Below, piece by piece: positions 47,700 to 61,100 of a stretch of DNA of 64,000 bases. Made by a program: the position numbers and the translations under genes. This stretch comes from Sipunculus nudus (Eukaryota > Annelida > Sipuncula > Golfingiida > Sipunculidae): positions 1,075,318 through 1,139,317 of the forward strand of contig CM049314.1 in NCBI GenBank assembly GCA_026874595.1, in the 5' to 3' direction. Numbering within the stretch: the stretch's first letter is position 1; each line of letters opens with the position of its first letter. The notes beneath the pieces were generated by a model. It was given only the letters and a program-made list of their open reading frames with translations, searched no databases and had not been told where the DNA came from.

Positions 47700-48830
47700 T
47701 TCCCGGTGCTCCTCTGAGTTATTAATAGACTATACTGAATATCTTCAGAAAATCCACAACCCTCATTCTATAAAACGTTCAATATAGTGACATTATCTGC
47801 TGTTTCATATGAACCCATTACCCCCCCCCCCCCCCGGACACACACCCAACCAATAATTGTCAGATTTGTTATATATTCTTGCAGAAAAATTTCAAAGAAT
47901 CAGGACATTCTAATCTTAGTTTAAATTCTGCGACGATATCATTCAATTTGTGAGACCATGAAGGAATATCTGAATATATGGCATATATCTATATGTATAA
48001 TCTTATGTTACCAAGATGCTGATCCCTGTATTATACCTATTATATTTTATTGATAAACATCCTTATATGAATAAAGTATAACATGGGAAGGGCAGTTTAA
48101 TCTAAACAAACCAATTAAACAAAGCTATAAGCCATCTAATAAACTAATAAGCTAATTTGCTATTTAATATTTCAATATGACTAATGGGATAAACTGATGT
48201 AATATATTTTATAAATATGCAGTACCCTGTATTGAGTAATCATAGTCATTAATTACCTAATAATAAAAATCACTGAAATCGTATGTTAAATGACTATATA
48301 CATCCAAACCTCTCATGGATTACTGTATCTATCGCTGTCAGTATATTTTTACTCTTCATTCACAACAAATATAAATTTTTAATATATGACAGATACAGCA
48401 TACCTACATCTATATATTTTAAAGACATTTGAATAAAAAACTTTTCATAATTTCATTTCAGAACACCTTTAACCATCACTGAAGCAGACATCTTAGCTTT
48501 ATTAGTCTTCATTAAGGTTATGACTTCATAATGGCAGTATTTGAAGCTTACTGCCAAGTGTTATGGTGTGTATGTCACTCTGTACCTACTGTACATGAAG
48601 CAAGAAAACTTAGTATTAACGTACACATTCAGAGGAATCATGCACAGACCACCTCATTCTGTGCTGTCTGGAATGTGTATCAGTCAGTACATGTGTCCCG
48701 ACACTGGGATATCTGGATACTTTTATTGACCTTGATTAATGGCATCCTGTGGTTTGATGAACAGCTACCATGTACCTCAGATCCAACTTAAAACTTTTGG
48801 GGCAGTAGATGTGAACCCAAGGGTCTTTAA
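47700..48830. other. No gene recognised
   Basis: Includes a C homopolymer at 47821-47835 followed by CACACACC. The open stretches at 48531-48791 and 48541-48729 overlap in two frames, have no recognisable domain and directly precede a transposon-like repeat, so I do not call them. Confidence 0.5.
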
Positions 48831-48834
48831 CATT

Positions 48835-51230
48835 TTTAGCTCAGCTGACTTTCAGTCATGCTGGGCTATAGCGATTGGTCTTTGTCTGTCCGTCTGTCCG
48901 TCCGGCCGTCCGTCCGGCCGTTAGCAGGGCACAAATCGTAACCATAGGGGCTAGGGCCATGAACCCTATGCAGTCTTAGAGGTTATAAAAAGATCTCCTT
49001 GCAAACCTGAAATTAGGTCACTGCGACCTATATTCTCGAAGTTATGGGGTGTGTTAGCACCCCCCAGAAATAACTCTTTGAGACAAAATTTTCATCCCAA
49101 ACCTTCCATCTTTCACATACAGCTCACCTACCAACAGGGGAAGAACCATAATTTTTTTAGGTCAAAAGGTCAAAGGTCAAGGTCATAGGATCCTCTTCTT
49201 TGAAAAGCCTGTGGATGCATTTGAAGCCAACCCTTTCATCCCAATTCTTTGATCTTTCACATATAGCTCATCTACTAAGTTGGAGAAGAATCCTATAGAT
49301 TTTGAGGTCACAAGGTCAAAGGTCAGGGTCACAGGATCCACTTCTTTGAAAAGGTTGTGGACACATTTCAAGCTAGACTTTTCATTCCAAACCTTCCAGC
49401 ACTGATATCGCTTCTCTGTCAACAGGGGAAAAGACCTGTTAATTTTGATGTCAAAGGTCAAGTTCACAGCACCCACTTCTTGCGTGGAGTCATTTTCAGG
49501 CAAACTTTTCAATCTGTACCTTCCATCTGTCATATATGGCTTACCTACCAATAAGGGAAGAAGCCTATTGATGTTGAGGTCAAAAAGTCAAAGGTCAAGG
49601 TCACAATATTTAATTGTTCTAAATGCTTGTGAGCATATTTCAAGTGTAACTGTTCAACCCAAACCTTCAGTCTCTCACATATGCCACATGTATGCATCAC
49701 TCAGTTTGACTCAAACTTCATATTTATGGGTCTTTTTGCTTGAATAAATAGCTTATTGATTTTGGGGTCAGCTGGTCAGCAGGGTAAAGGTTGCAGGTCA
49801 AAGTTATTCACCCATTGGTTGCCAAGTAATTACACCAGATTTAAGTGGTTAGTAGTTATCCATCATTTAGAAAGAATCCAGTTGATATATGGGCAAAAGG
49901 CCAAGGTCATAGGTCAGGGATATTCACAATTACTTATTTTATAGACCATCTCTATTTTTCTTGTATATATAACCATCCCACTCCAGCTGGTACATCTCCC
50001 TGTGTGGCTGTAATTGTGAGTGACACTGGTGACATATGACTCCCTTTTGTATCAGCCTATTAAGTGATAAGGCTCAGTGATAAGTACCTGGTTACTTCAT
50101 AACAAAAACACTGTTGTCAGAATGCTTCAGCCAGGCATTAAGACTATGAGAGTATAGTATTAAGGTTTAGCTACTGATTTATAAGATGATGGGAACATTT
50201 TGCAGTTTTTTATGGAATCCTAGCAATAAACTTAGTTTCCTAGATATCTGAATATTCTAATATATATCACCACAAGCAAGTGTTTGTTCTCATAATATGT
50301 GGATGTGTACCTTGATTTAGGATGGCTTTTTGTTTTATTTCAAGACTCTTAGTCATGCTTTCTGCATTTCTTTTCTTTCAGGTTTGGCAGTTTACCTACC
50401 CTAGTGACCCCATTGAAAAGCAGAGTGATAATAAAAAATATTGGACTTACACTTTTTACAATTGCATATCTATAAATCTGATATGAGGGCCTGGACATGC
50501 CTTTTGAATTATTTTGGGCATTCATTACTGGATAATTTGCCCCAAGTTTGGTCTCTTATTGGAGAATGTGGGATATCAAATGTCATTCTTGTCAGAAATC
50601 CATTATGTCTGCCAGTTAGCCACCTTAGAAATTCTTTCTTCAGTGCAGTTTCACTAATTTTTCTTTAATGTTTGGTCCGATTTAGAGAATGTTTGTTGTC
50701 TGATTTCAGACTTGTCAGAAGTCCAATATGGCCACCAGGCAACCATCTTTTAATTCCTTTTGATCATATTATCTCAAGAACAGTTAAAGTATTTAAAAGT
50801 TAAAGGATTGGGTCAAATATTTCTGAATAAATATTACCATCATTTATAAAAGTGCAGTACAGTTGGCTTGTATTGAATAAAAATTCATACAGAAGCACCT
50901 GTTTCTCAATAATTCTTGCATGTATTTTCTTGATTTTTGCTATATATTTTGATCTTATATTTGCCCTTTGTGGTGTTCCTTTTGAGACTGACAGGTTTCA
51001 AGCAAGCTGTTGGAATAGTTCCTGATAGCTTAACAATCATGCATTTTCCTCAGACCATCAATTCACTGTGTTTTAACCAGACATAGGTGATATATATTTC
51101 TGTTGTCATAGAAAATTTTCAACAAATTGGCAAATTGGTTCTTCAAAATTTGACTGGAAGTTGTGAATCTAAGTCCATGATGTCACAGGTCATGCTTGGC
51201 AGCTGAGCGTCATGACCCATGGGTCACTTG
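48835..51230 (+). mobile_element. Bivalve-type interspersed repeat, about 2.4 kb
   Basis: Starts TTTTTAGCTCAGCTGACTTT, followed by GTCCGTCCGGCCGTCC and TTAGCAGGGCACAAATCGTAACC. It ends CTGAGCGTCATGACCCATGG, then GTCACTTGTT. The middle has about five modules of roughly 135-150 bp with GGTCAAAGGTCAAGGTCA phrases (49160-49620, 49760-49915). It is non-coding. Comparable starts and ends occur in many bivalve repeats, but I cannot name the family. Confidence 0.7.
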
Positions 51231-51521
51231 TTTCATGTATATTAAAATAGAATTGCCCTCCATTGACACTAAACAACTGCAAAGGGATTCTTCAATGTTT
51301 TTAAAGGAATTTTAATTGAATGCTTAATTAATTTAATTTTAAATTAATTAATTTAATACCGGGGAAAAACACAGAATTTAGCTCAAAATATATACTTTAT
51401 ATATGAGATATATACTTTGTAAACAACATGGGTTTTTTGTTTCATACAGGCCTATCATGCTTAACTATTAGATGACTCTCTAATACATGACCTTAAACAT
51501 CATGGCAGGATTGTATGTAAT

Positions 51522-54050
51522 TTTTAGCTCAGCTGACTGTAAGTCGTCTGAGTTTTAGCAATCACTTTGTCCGTCGGCCGTCCAGTCGTCCTGTTGTCTG
51601 TCCGTTAACAGGGCACAAATCGTAACCGCTGGGCCTGGAATCTTGTAACTTGACATTCTCAGAGGTCCATGAAAAAATCTCCTTGGAAAACAGAAATTAG
51701 GTCTCTGTAACCCATATCCTTTGAGCTATGGGGCCCCAAAGTACCCCCCAGAATAGTTAAAAATTTCATACAAAAACTTCAAAATCTCATTAAATACATC
51801 ACTGATGGTCATGATTTTTGGCATACATATTGATCATGAGATGTGTCATCAGTTTCTGCAGACTGGTGGCGCCACCTGTATTTCTGTATTTTTCGATTTT
51901 TTACGTATTGTTTTCTCTATTTTTGAGACCTTTAAAAGTGTAAACATCTGTTAACAGGGCACAAATCGTAAAGACTAGACCTAGAATCTTCATGCTTGAC
52001 ACACTGAGAGACCTATAAAAAGTCTCCAGGGGAACCAGAAATTAGGTCTCTGTTACCCATATCCTTCGAGCTATGGGACCCCAAATTACCCCTCAGAATA
52101 GTCAAAAATTTCATACAAAAACTTCAATATCTCTTTAACTACATCACTGATGGTCATGATTTTTGGCATACTTATTGATCATGAGATGTTTCATCAGTTT
52201 CTTCAGACTGGTGGCGCCACCTGTATTTTTCGATTTTTTACATATTGTTTTCTCTATTTTTGATACCTTTAAAGATGTGAACATCTGTTAACAGGGCAAA
52301 AATCTTAAAGACTGGACCTAGAATCATCATTCTTGACACAGTGAGACACCGATGAAAAGTCTCCATGGAAACCTGAAATAAGGTCTATGTTACCCATATC
52401 CTATGAGCTGTGGGGCTCCCAATTACCCCCGAGAATAATGGAAAATTTGATAAAAAAACTGCAACATCTCAATATGTACTACACTGATGGTCATGATTTT
52501 TGGCATACATATTGATCAAGAGGTGTTCCATCAGTTCCTGCAGACTGGTGGGGCCACCTGTATTTTTTCAAATGTTTACAATGTTTTAGCTCAGCTGACT
52601 GTAAGTCATCCGAGCTTTAGCAATCACTCTTTGTCCGTCATCCGTCCTGGCGTCCTGGTGTCTGTCTGTTAACAGGGCACAAATAGTAACCGCTGGACCT
52701 AGAATCTTCTTACTTTTTATCCTGAGAGGTCTATGAAAAATCTCCTTGGAAACCTGAAATAAGGTCTCCGTTACCCATATTCTTTGAGCTATGGGGCTGC
52801 AAAGTACCCCCCAGAAAAATAGAAAAATATGATACAAAAGCTCAAGTATCTGAACAACTAATGCATTGATCACCATAATTCTTAGCATGGATATTGATCA
52901 TGGAGTGATCATCAGTTTTTGCAGACTGGTGGCACCACCTGTATTTTTTTATTTTTTTTTTCACAATTTTTTTTACTATTTTTGATACCTTAAAAGATGT
53001 GGTCATCTGTTAACAGGGAACCACTGGACTTAAAATCTTCTGTATAGACAAGCAGGGAGGCCCATGAAAAGTCTCCTTGGAAACCTGGAATTAGGTCTAT
53101 GGTACCCATATTCTTTGAGCTATGGGGCTCCGAAGAACCCTCCAGAATAATGAAAAATTTGATACAAAAGCTCAAGTATCTGTACAACTATGCATTGATC
53201 ACCATGATTCTTTGCATGGATATTCATCATGGAGTTTTTCATCAGTTTCTGCAGACTGGTGGTGCCACCTGTATTTTGTTTTAATTTTTACCATTTTTTT
53301 ATCTATTTTTGAGACCTCAAAAGATGCCTTAATCTGTTAACAGGGCTCAAATAGTAGCAACTAGACATAGAATCTTCCCACTTTACATCCAGTGAGGTAC
53401 CGGTACATAAAAAGTCTCCATGGAAACCTGAAATTAGGTCTCTGTTAACCATATTCTCTGAGCTATTGGGCTTATAAGCACCCCCCCCCCCCCCATCATA
53501 ATTAAAAATTTGATACCAAAGCAGGGCAGAAATCATAAACATTGGACCTGGAATCTTCTAACCTAAAATCCAGGGAGGTCTATGAAAATCTCCTTAGAAA
53601 TGTGTATTTAGGTCTCTGTTACTGATATTTTCTGAGCTATCTGGATTATAAATATAAGGACCCCCCAGAATAATTGAAAATTTGATACCAAAGTAGGGCA
53701 CAAATCATAACCTTTGGGCCCAGAATCTTCTAACTTGACATCCTGAGAGTTCCTCAAAAGTCCCCCCCCCCCCGAAACCTGAAATTGGGTCACAGTGAAC
53801 TATATTCTCAGAGTTTTGGGGTATGTTTGAGCACCCTAGAAATAATGCAAAATACACACAAATTGCCAGATTCCTCATGAAAGGCCAGTTGGTTTTTCAT
53901 CAGATTTGTTGTGCTTATGGGTCTTGATGAAATTAAGCTAATATGCATGAACAATGATGCCACCTACATTACCTTAATTAGTTGTCTGTGCAAGGACATA
54001 TTGTCAACATGTCAGTCGGCTGAGCGTCATGGCCCATGGGTCACTTGTTA
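51522..54050 (+). mobile_element. Bivalve-type interspersed repeat, second copy, about 2.5 kb
   Basis: Same start (TTTTAGCTCAGCTGACTGT) and end (CTGAGCGTCATGGCCCATGG, then GTCACTTGTT) as the preceding copy. A second start occurs inside at 52585, so two elements may be nested or tandem. It contains at least five degenerate copies of a 300-380 bp module with AACAGGGCACAAATCGTAA, GAAATTAGGTCT and GAGCTATGGGG. The module carrying GACTGGTGGCGCCACCTGTA is repeated four or five times. Confidence 0.7.
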
Positions 54051-54059
54051 TGTAAAGAG

Positions 54060-54782
54060 GCACTGGAAAGCACCTTCCTTACAAGTCGGGCTCAAATTGT
54101 GCTCATAGCAGCCGATTCCTTTGGATTTACACTTCTTTTTAGATGCTTTTAGCAAAATTTATTTGTAAGCATCCATAAGTTTGGAGTGGATCAATAAAAA
54201 ACTGACAAACTGACAGGTCTGGGTTGCTTAAAACAGCCATGGTGAGTGAGCACGTGTTCTCTGTTATTCCCTTCTAACCTCGCTTTCGCCAGCTGATTAA
54301 TTATTCATGAGGAATATTAAGAATCCCCTATGTAACAAAGAAAAATGTGGAGTAAACATAGGCCAGGCAGTGACCCATTTGGGACTAATTGGCTGAGCTG
54401 TTATGCGACTGCTGTCACAGATATATGCAGTCTGCCCGATTATACCAGATACACACACACAGCACACGCAAAAACACACACAAAGGGGGGGGGGGGGTGT
54501 TATCATTAGGCGGGGGCATTGACCTGTCAACAGATGGCCGTACGGCTATTCTTAGCACCCTACCCGGGTTCTCCACCACTGTTAACGTGCTGTTACGGTG
54601 ACACCCATACAACCACCCCGCGACCAGGAAGAACCCACGATACTGTATTCTTCATATTCTTTATTCGCCGAGACCGGCCCAGGTCAGCTCCCACTCAAGT
54701 CCGGCAGCACTTCAGCTTGGATGGTAATTGGGAACTGACCATGGTCCGACGCTCAGTCTATTTGTTGTTGCCGTACATAGGT

Positions 54783-54785
<3 letters not shown>
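54060..54785. other. Possible minus-strand LTR end, weakly supported
   Basis: On the minus strand AATAAA (54665-54660) is followed about 70 bp on by a CCGTAACA terminus (54598-54591), as in R-U5 of a retrotransposon LTR. I found no matching TG start or flanking duplication. A G run at 54486-54497 and a CA-rich tract lie to its left. Confidence 0.25.

Positions 54786-54830
<45 letters not shown>
54785..54830. repeat. (TA)n microsatellite
   Basis: Pure TA dinucleotide tract. Confidence 0.97.
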
Positions 54831-54834
<4 letters not shown>

Positions 54835-55432
54835 CACTCAGTACACGGATCTCAGCTAATCGTATGTGTGTCAATGATTCATAAATACATATCCATAAAC
54901 ATATCTATACTCCGGCCCATAGGCATACTTCAAAGCAATTAAGTCATATTGCAAAACAGGAGATCATATACAGGTTAAAAATTCACACTTACTTTTGCAA
55001 ATATAACCATGCGGCACCAATTAAGTTGCTGTACGTAAGAGGCCTGTATAAGATGGGATGCTTTGACAACTGCTGCCTTAAAATGGCTGACCTCTTTTTC
55101 TGGGCTGTTCAAAAGTCGCGACTCAGATGCATTGTAGGAAAAATGAAACCTTCATGAACACTCTATACGATTAGACGCTAAGCACGTTTAGTTATATAAG
55201 TGCTTAGCTCATGTGTGGAGCCTCGTAATGAACTTGTCAAAGGATCATATAATGATGAAGCTAATCACTTTGCTAAACATGTAACGATGCTAAACATGTT
55301 AAGCATAATGACACCTATTCTGCTGTGACAAATCATGGAACAGTAAATGTTTAGCTTTAAACACATTTCTTAACGTGTTTAGGGGCTTCTTGTGTTTTAA
55401 GATGTATGTAAATGCTCCAGGCTGCTTTTACA

Positions 55433-55434
<2 letters not shown>

Positions 55435-55491
<57 letters not shown>

Positions 55492-55535
55492 CGATGGTGT
55501 GTGTGTATGTGTGTGCACCTGTGCAGGTGTGTGTA
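55435..55535. repeat. (TA)n-(TG)n microsatellite
   Basis: TA tract to 55482 followed by a GTGTGTG-rich stretch. Confidence 0.97.
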
Positions 55536-55542
55536 CAGTAAA

Positions 55543-55675
55543 CTTCTAAATTACTAACCACCATTTTCGAGATGGTCGTCTAAGCGAAGTCTTGTAAAAA
55601 GAGCAGGAAAGAATAGGGACTACGAGTACGTGGTAATTGTTTTGAGGTGGTCGCTAAACCGAGATGGTCGTATAT
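55543..55675. mobile_element. Possible DNA-transposon end with GGTCG phrases
   Basis: ACTAACCACCATTTTCGAGATGGTCG and, later, GAGGTGGTCGCTAAACCGAG resemble the repeated GGTCG ends seen at 34565-34632. No pair of ends or target duplication could be fixed. Confidence 0.3.
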
Positions 55676-55784
55676 ATTCCTTTTGCATAAGTCGGTAACA
55701 TTCTGAACTGATGCAACAATTATTCCAAAATCAGATCTTTTAATTCGATTAACTGGATTTAATTTCATCACAGTGAACCCTTTA

Positions 55785-55985
55785 AATCAAACTGTCATGT
55801 AAGTAAAAAGTATCATATTTATATGAAAATTGTGAATTGTAAGAATGGATTTGTAATGAAAAGTGGCCTTTCTCACTTTTCATACCTCTTTAAAACAGAC
55901 TGTCATGTAAGTAAAAAGTATCATATAATATGGTTATTGTGAATTGTAAGAATGGATTTGTAATGTAAAGTGGCCTTTAAATATG
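55785..55985. repeat. Tandem duplication, about 109 bp times two
   Basis: ACTGTCATGTAAGTAAAAAG through ATTGTGAATTGTAAGAATGG to AGTGGCCTTT occurs twice in direct orientation with few differences. Confidence 0.9.
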
Positions 55986-56089
55986 ACCAGACTACAGAGC
56001 CGCTGTGTACAATAGTTTAAATACTTATTAAAACACACTGAGGCCAAACTAGGTCTAAGTGTCTCTGATGTAATATCCAAGTAGTGTGG

Positions 56090-56330
56090 ATGTGTGTGTG
56101 TTTTTTGTGTATACGTGTCCGTGATATCCGTATATGTGTGTGTTTCGTGTATACGTGTCCGTGATATCCGTATATGTGTGTGTTTCGTGTATACGTGTCC
56201 GTGATGTCCGTATGTGTTAGTGTTTTGTGTTTACGTGTCCATGATGTCCGTATGTCTGTGTTTGTGTATACGTGTCCGTGATGTGCATGTGTGTATGTTT
56301 TGTGTATTCGTGTCCATGATGTCCATACCT
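56090..56330. repeat. 40-bp GT-rich tandem array, about six units
   Basis: ATACGTGTCCGTGATATCCG recurs at 56111, 56151 and 56191, then in more degraded form at 56231, 56269 and about 56310. Units are joined by GTATATGTGTGTGTTT phrases. Confidence 0.93.
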
Positions 56331-56334
56331 TGTA

Positions 56335-56995
56335 TTCTGACTTGAAGCCTTTGTCAATTAACAGCGCGCCTTTACTAGAGCTCCCATGGTCGGAGAGAAG
56401 TGTCAGTCATGTGTGTTTTACTTCCCTTGTAACACCTTGTTCCGCCGAGTCAATAGGTAAACATGTCAAGTACACAACACCTAGCTGATCAATAGACTCC
56501 ACAAATACACTTTAAAGGTAGCTAGCTGGCTTCCCGTCCAGTTTACTGCAGTAGTGTATGACAACTTTATATAGGCAGTAGTTGTGTGCGATATACAGAC
56601 GACACAACACGTCCAATACCAATTAAGTGACATCAGTATCCTACCACAATATCCCAGTAGGCCGTACGATGTTTAGTTTCTATGCAAGCAGTCCCAGATT
56701 AAAAACATAAATAAAAACACCGTTGAGTTTCATTTGACAACCGACTGTTGTATGGGATTGAAAACTTTCACGTACGCAGACCGCATGCATAGGATGATTA
56801 TTCAACTCAATAAGACAACTGCAGCACGACACGTGATTTAAATATCTTCAAACTTCAAAGCATAAACTCTGGGTCTGATCTTCAAAACTTTGTACCTTCC
56901 CCTTTAATCTGCAGTGCCCTGTTTAGCATAGGCCTACGTTGACCCCAGTAAGTGTCCACATGTATTCAATTGTGTGTATACACCTAATGCGCACA

Positions 56996-57000
<5 letters not shown>
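56335..57000. other. No feature recognised
   Basis: Mixed-composition DNA. A minus-strand stretch ending at a GTATGG donor near 56328 reads SSSKGALLIDKGFKSEYK but has a stop close upstream and no clear acceptor, so it is not called. Confidence 0.5.

Positions 57001-57072
<72 letters not shown>
57000..57072. repeat. (TA)n microsatellite
   Basis: A 70-bp pure TA tract that begins immediately after the donor of the candidate exon on the minus strand. Confidence 0.97.
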
Positions 57073-57074
<2 letters not shown>

Positions 57075-57200
57075 TTGTAAATACCGTCGCTCGCCGGGTT
57101 GCTCTCAGCTATAAACCCTTTCAAATCGTCACATTTGGACGCCATCGCCTGTCCGTCACCAAATACTCGTTCAGGGCCGGGTGACTGAGTGACACCCGCG
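57075..57200 (-). CDS. Candidate internal exon of a second, unidentified gene
   Basis: A strong acceptor (CTTTTGTATTTTCAG) and a plausible donor (TACAA|GTGATA) enclose 126 nt with an open frame, one leading and two trailing bases, that is, a symmetric exon of 42 codons. The product reads AGVTQSPGPERVFGDGQAM, then ASKCDDLKGFIAESNPASDGIY. The C-x-x-L-K...NPxSxxGxY pattern resembles the first strand of fibrinogen-like and related extracellular domains, where Cys and GxY are typical, but this is only a resemblance. No partner exon was found. It is codon-balanced, not repeat-like, and GC-richer than its flanks. Confidence 0.5.
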
Positions 57201-57204
57201 CTGA

Positions 57205-58020
57205 AAATACAAAAGACAGTTTGGTGGTTGTAAGGATGCGTTGCCATGAGAGCGACGCGCATCATGATACACGAATGTGATAAGTTTGTGTGACAAGAAC
57301 GTGTTGGCGTCTGTGCTCCTTGCATGACTTACCATGCTATATGGATGTATGAATAAGTTTGTTATTCAAACTCTGCTAGCATCTGTTTGTGCATGAGATA
57401 TTGTATGTGAAACCACTCCCCCGCACATTTTCTTTTTCCTTACCTATTATTCTTGAGTGATAGCTTGACTGATTGCGAGATGAATTTAATCATCTGACTA
57501 ACTGATTGAAAGACAGAATGGTTGGCATATTCATACAGTAAATACATTAATTATCTAGTAATTCGTAACGTTGACGTAATGTAGACGAGTATAGCTTATG
57601 CTTCACACATACTAGTTTACATGTATTCTTCACACATACTAGTTTATATGTTTTCTTCACACATTTCCCGCAAATCACCTTGTGATCGCAGCTATGCACG
57701 TGTAAAGCATAAGAAAAGCATAAGATCTTTGCTTTCTTTTTAAGATCCCAATTTACATTTTTGGCTTTTCGCCCATTTGTTATCCAGACCGGGCTGTGAT
57801 AATAAATGTGGTGTTGGTGGTGGAGCAGCAGATGTTATGTCCCTGGGAGCGGTATTTTCACACTGGTCTCAGGCATGCTGAGTCTGTTACACTCGACTTT
57901 CACAGTAATATGGAGCTGTATATATGCGATTAACAGTCCCCGAAGCATGCAGTCCTACTGCAGTATCACTTTATAACGCGAAAAGACTTATTTTATGTCC
58001 ACCGGGACAAAGAACAGTAA
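57205..58020. other. No gene recognised right of the candidate exon
   Basis: Includes three close CTTCACACATACTAGTTTA-type phrases at 57600-57665. On the minus strand there are a TTATAAAGTG and a CATATATACAG that could be TATA-like. Without an attached exon these mean little. Confidence 0.5.

Positions 58021-58022
<2 letters not shown>

Positions 58023-58115
<93 letters not shown>
58023..58115. repeat. (TA)n microsatellite
   Basis: A TA tract of about 80 bp adjoining the 31-bp minisatellite. Confidence 0.97.
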
Positions 58116-58119
58116 AGTT

Positions 58120-61100
58120 CCAAATAATAATAGATATAGAGGTACAAGGTCCATATAATAATAGATATAGAGGTACAAGGACCACATAATAATAGGTATA
58201 GAGGTGCAAGGTCAACAGAATAACAGATATAGAGGTACAGGGTCCACTTTATTATAAGTATAGAGGTACAAGGTCCACATAATAATAGATATAGAGGTAC
58301 AAGGTCCACATAATAATAGATATAGAGGTACAAGGTCCACATAATAATAGGTATACATATCCACATAATAATAGATATAGACGTACAAGGTCCACATAAT
58401 AATAGATATAGAGGTCCACATAATAATAGATATAGAGGTACAAGGTCCACATAATAATAGATATAGAGGTACAAGGTCCACATAATAATAGGTATAAAGG
58501 TCCACATAATAAAAGATATAGAGGTACAAGGTCCACATAATAATAGGTATACAGATCCACATAATAATAGGTATAGAAGTCCACATAATAATAGGTATAC
58601 AGGTCCAAATAATAATAGATATAGAGGTACAAGGTCCACATAATAATAGGTATACAGGTCCACATAACAATAGGTATACAGGTCCACATTATAATAGATA
58701 CAGAGGTACAAATTCCACATAATAATACGTATACAGGTCCACATAATAATAGATATAGAGGTACAAGGTCCACATAATAATAGGTATAAAGGTCCACATA
58801 ATAATAGATATAGAGGTACAAGGTCCACATAATAATAGATATAGAGGTACAAGGTCCACATAATAATAGATATAGAGGTACAAGGTCCACATAATAATAG
58901 ATATAGAGGTACAAGGTCCACATAATAATAGATATAGAGGTACAAGGTCCACATAATAATAGATATAGAGGTACAAGGTCCACATAATAATAGATATAGA
59001 GGTACAAGGTCCACATAATAATAGATATAGAGGTACAAGGTCCACATAATAATAGATATAGAGGTACAAGGTCCACATAATAATAGATATAGAGGTACAA
59101 GGTCCACATAATAATAGATATAGAGGTACAAGGTCCACATAATAATAGATATAGAGGTACAAGGTCCACATAATAATAGATTTAGAGGTACAAGCTCCAT
59201 AAAATAATAGATATAGAGGTACAAGGTCCACATAATAATAGATATAGAGTTACAAGGTCCACATAATAATAGGTATAAAGGTCCACATAATAATAGATAT
59301 AGAGGTACAAGGTCCACATAAAAATAGATATAGAGGTACAAGGTTCACATAATAATAGATATAGAGGTACAAGGTCCATATAATAATAGATATAGAGGTA
59401 CAAGATCCACATAATAAAAGATATAGAGGTACAAGGTCCACATAATTATAGATATAGAAATACAAAGTCCACATAATAATAGGTATAAAGGCCACATAAT
59501 AATAATAGATATAGAGGTACAAGGTCCACATAATAATAGATATAGAGGTACAAGGTCCACATTCTAATAGATATAGAGGTACAAGGTCCACATTCTAATA
59601 GATATAGAGGTACAAGGTCAACAGATTAATAGATATAGAGGTACAAGGTCCACATAATAATAGATATAGAGGTACAAGGTCAACAGAATAATAGATATAG
59701 AGGTACAAGGTCCACATAATAATAGATATAGAGGTACAAGGTCCGCATAATAATAGATATAGAGGTACAAGGTCCACATAATAATAGATATAGAGGTACA
59801 AGGTCCACATAATAATAGATATAGAGGTACAAGGTCCACATAATAATAGGTATAGAGGTACAAGGTCCACAGTATAATAGATATAGAGGTACAAGGTCCA
59901 CATAATAATAGATATAGAGGTACAAGGTCCACATAATAATAGGTATAAAGGTCCACATAATAATAGGTATAAAGGTACACATAATAAAAGATACAGAGGA
60001 ACAGGGTCCACATTATAATAGGTATACAGGTCCACATAATACAATTAATTGATATAAAGGTACAAGGTCCACATAATAATAGGTATACATATCCACATAA
60101 TAATAGATATAGAGGTACAAGGTCCACATAATATTAGAAATAGAGGTCCACATAATAATAGATATAGAGGTACAAGGTCCACAGTATAATAGGTATACAT
60201 GTCCACGTAATAATAGATATAGACGTACAAGGTCCACATAATAATAGATATAGAGGTCCACATAATAATAGATATAGAGGTACAAGGTCCACATAATAAT
60301 AGATATAGAGGTACAAGGTCCACATAATAATAGGTATAAAGGTCCACATAATAAAAGATATAGAGGTACAAGGTCCACATAATAATAGGTATACAGATCC
60401 ACATAATAATAGGTATAGAAGTCCACATAATAATAGGTATACAGGTCCAAATAATAATAGATATAGAGGTACAAGGTCCACATAATAATAGATATACAGG
60501 TCCACATAACAATAGGTATACAGGTCCACATTATAATAGATACAGAGGTACAAATTCCACATAATAATACGTATACAGGTCCACATAATAATAGATATAG
60601 AGGTACAAGGTCCACATAATAATAGGTATAAAGGTCCACATAATAATAGATATAGAGGTACAAGGTCCACATAATAATAGATATAGAGGTACAAGGTCCA
60701 CATAATAATAGATATAGAGGTACAAGGTCCACATATAATAGATATAGAGGTACAAGGTCCACATAATAATAGATATAGAGGTACAAGGTCCACATAATAA
60801 TAGATATAGAGGTACAAGGTCCACATAATAATAGATATAGAGGTACAAGGTCCACATAATAATAGATATAGAGGTACAAGGTCCACATAATAATAGATAT
60901 AGAGGTACAAGGTCCACATAATAATAGATATAGAGGTACAAGGTCCACATAATAATAGATATAGAGGTACAAGGTCCACATAATAATAGATTTAGAGGTA
61001 CAAGCTCCATAAAATAATAGATATAGAGGTACAAGGTCCACATAATAATAGATATAGAGTTACAAGGTCCACATAATAATAGGTATAAAGGTCCACATAA

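Noticed and set aside
48531-48924. Three overlapping open stretches of 61-86 residues
   Set aside because: Two frames overlap, no recognisable domain is present, and the last runs into the GTCCGTCC repeat.
54519-54884. 121-residue open stretch on the plus strand
   Set aside because: Ends in a (TA)n-encoded IYIYIY tail, has no domain, and overlaps a possible LTR end.
56300-56400. Exon candidate reading GALLIDKGFKSEYK before a GTATGG donor
   Set aside because: A stop lies a few codons upstream with no acceptor between. Probably chance.
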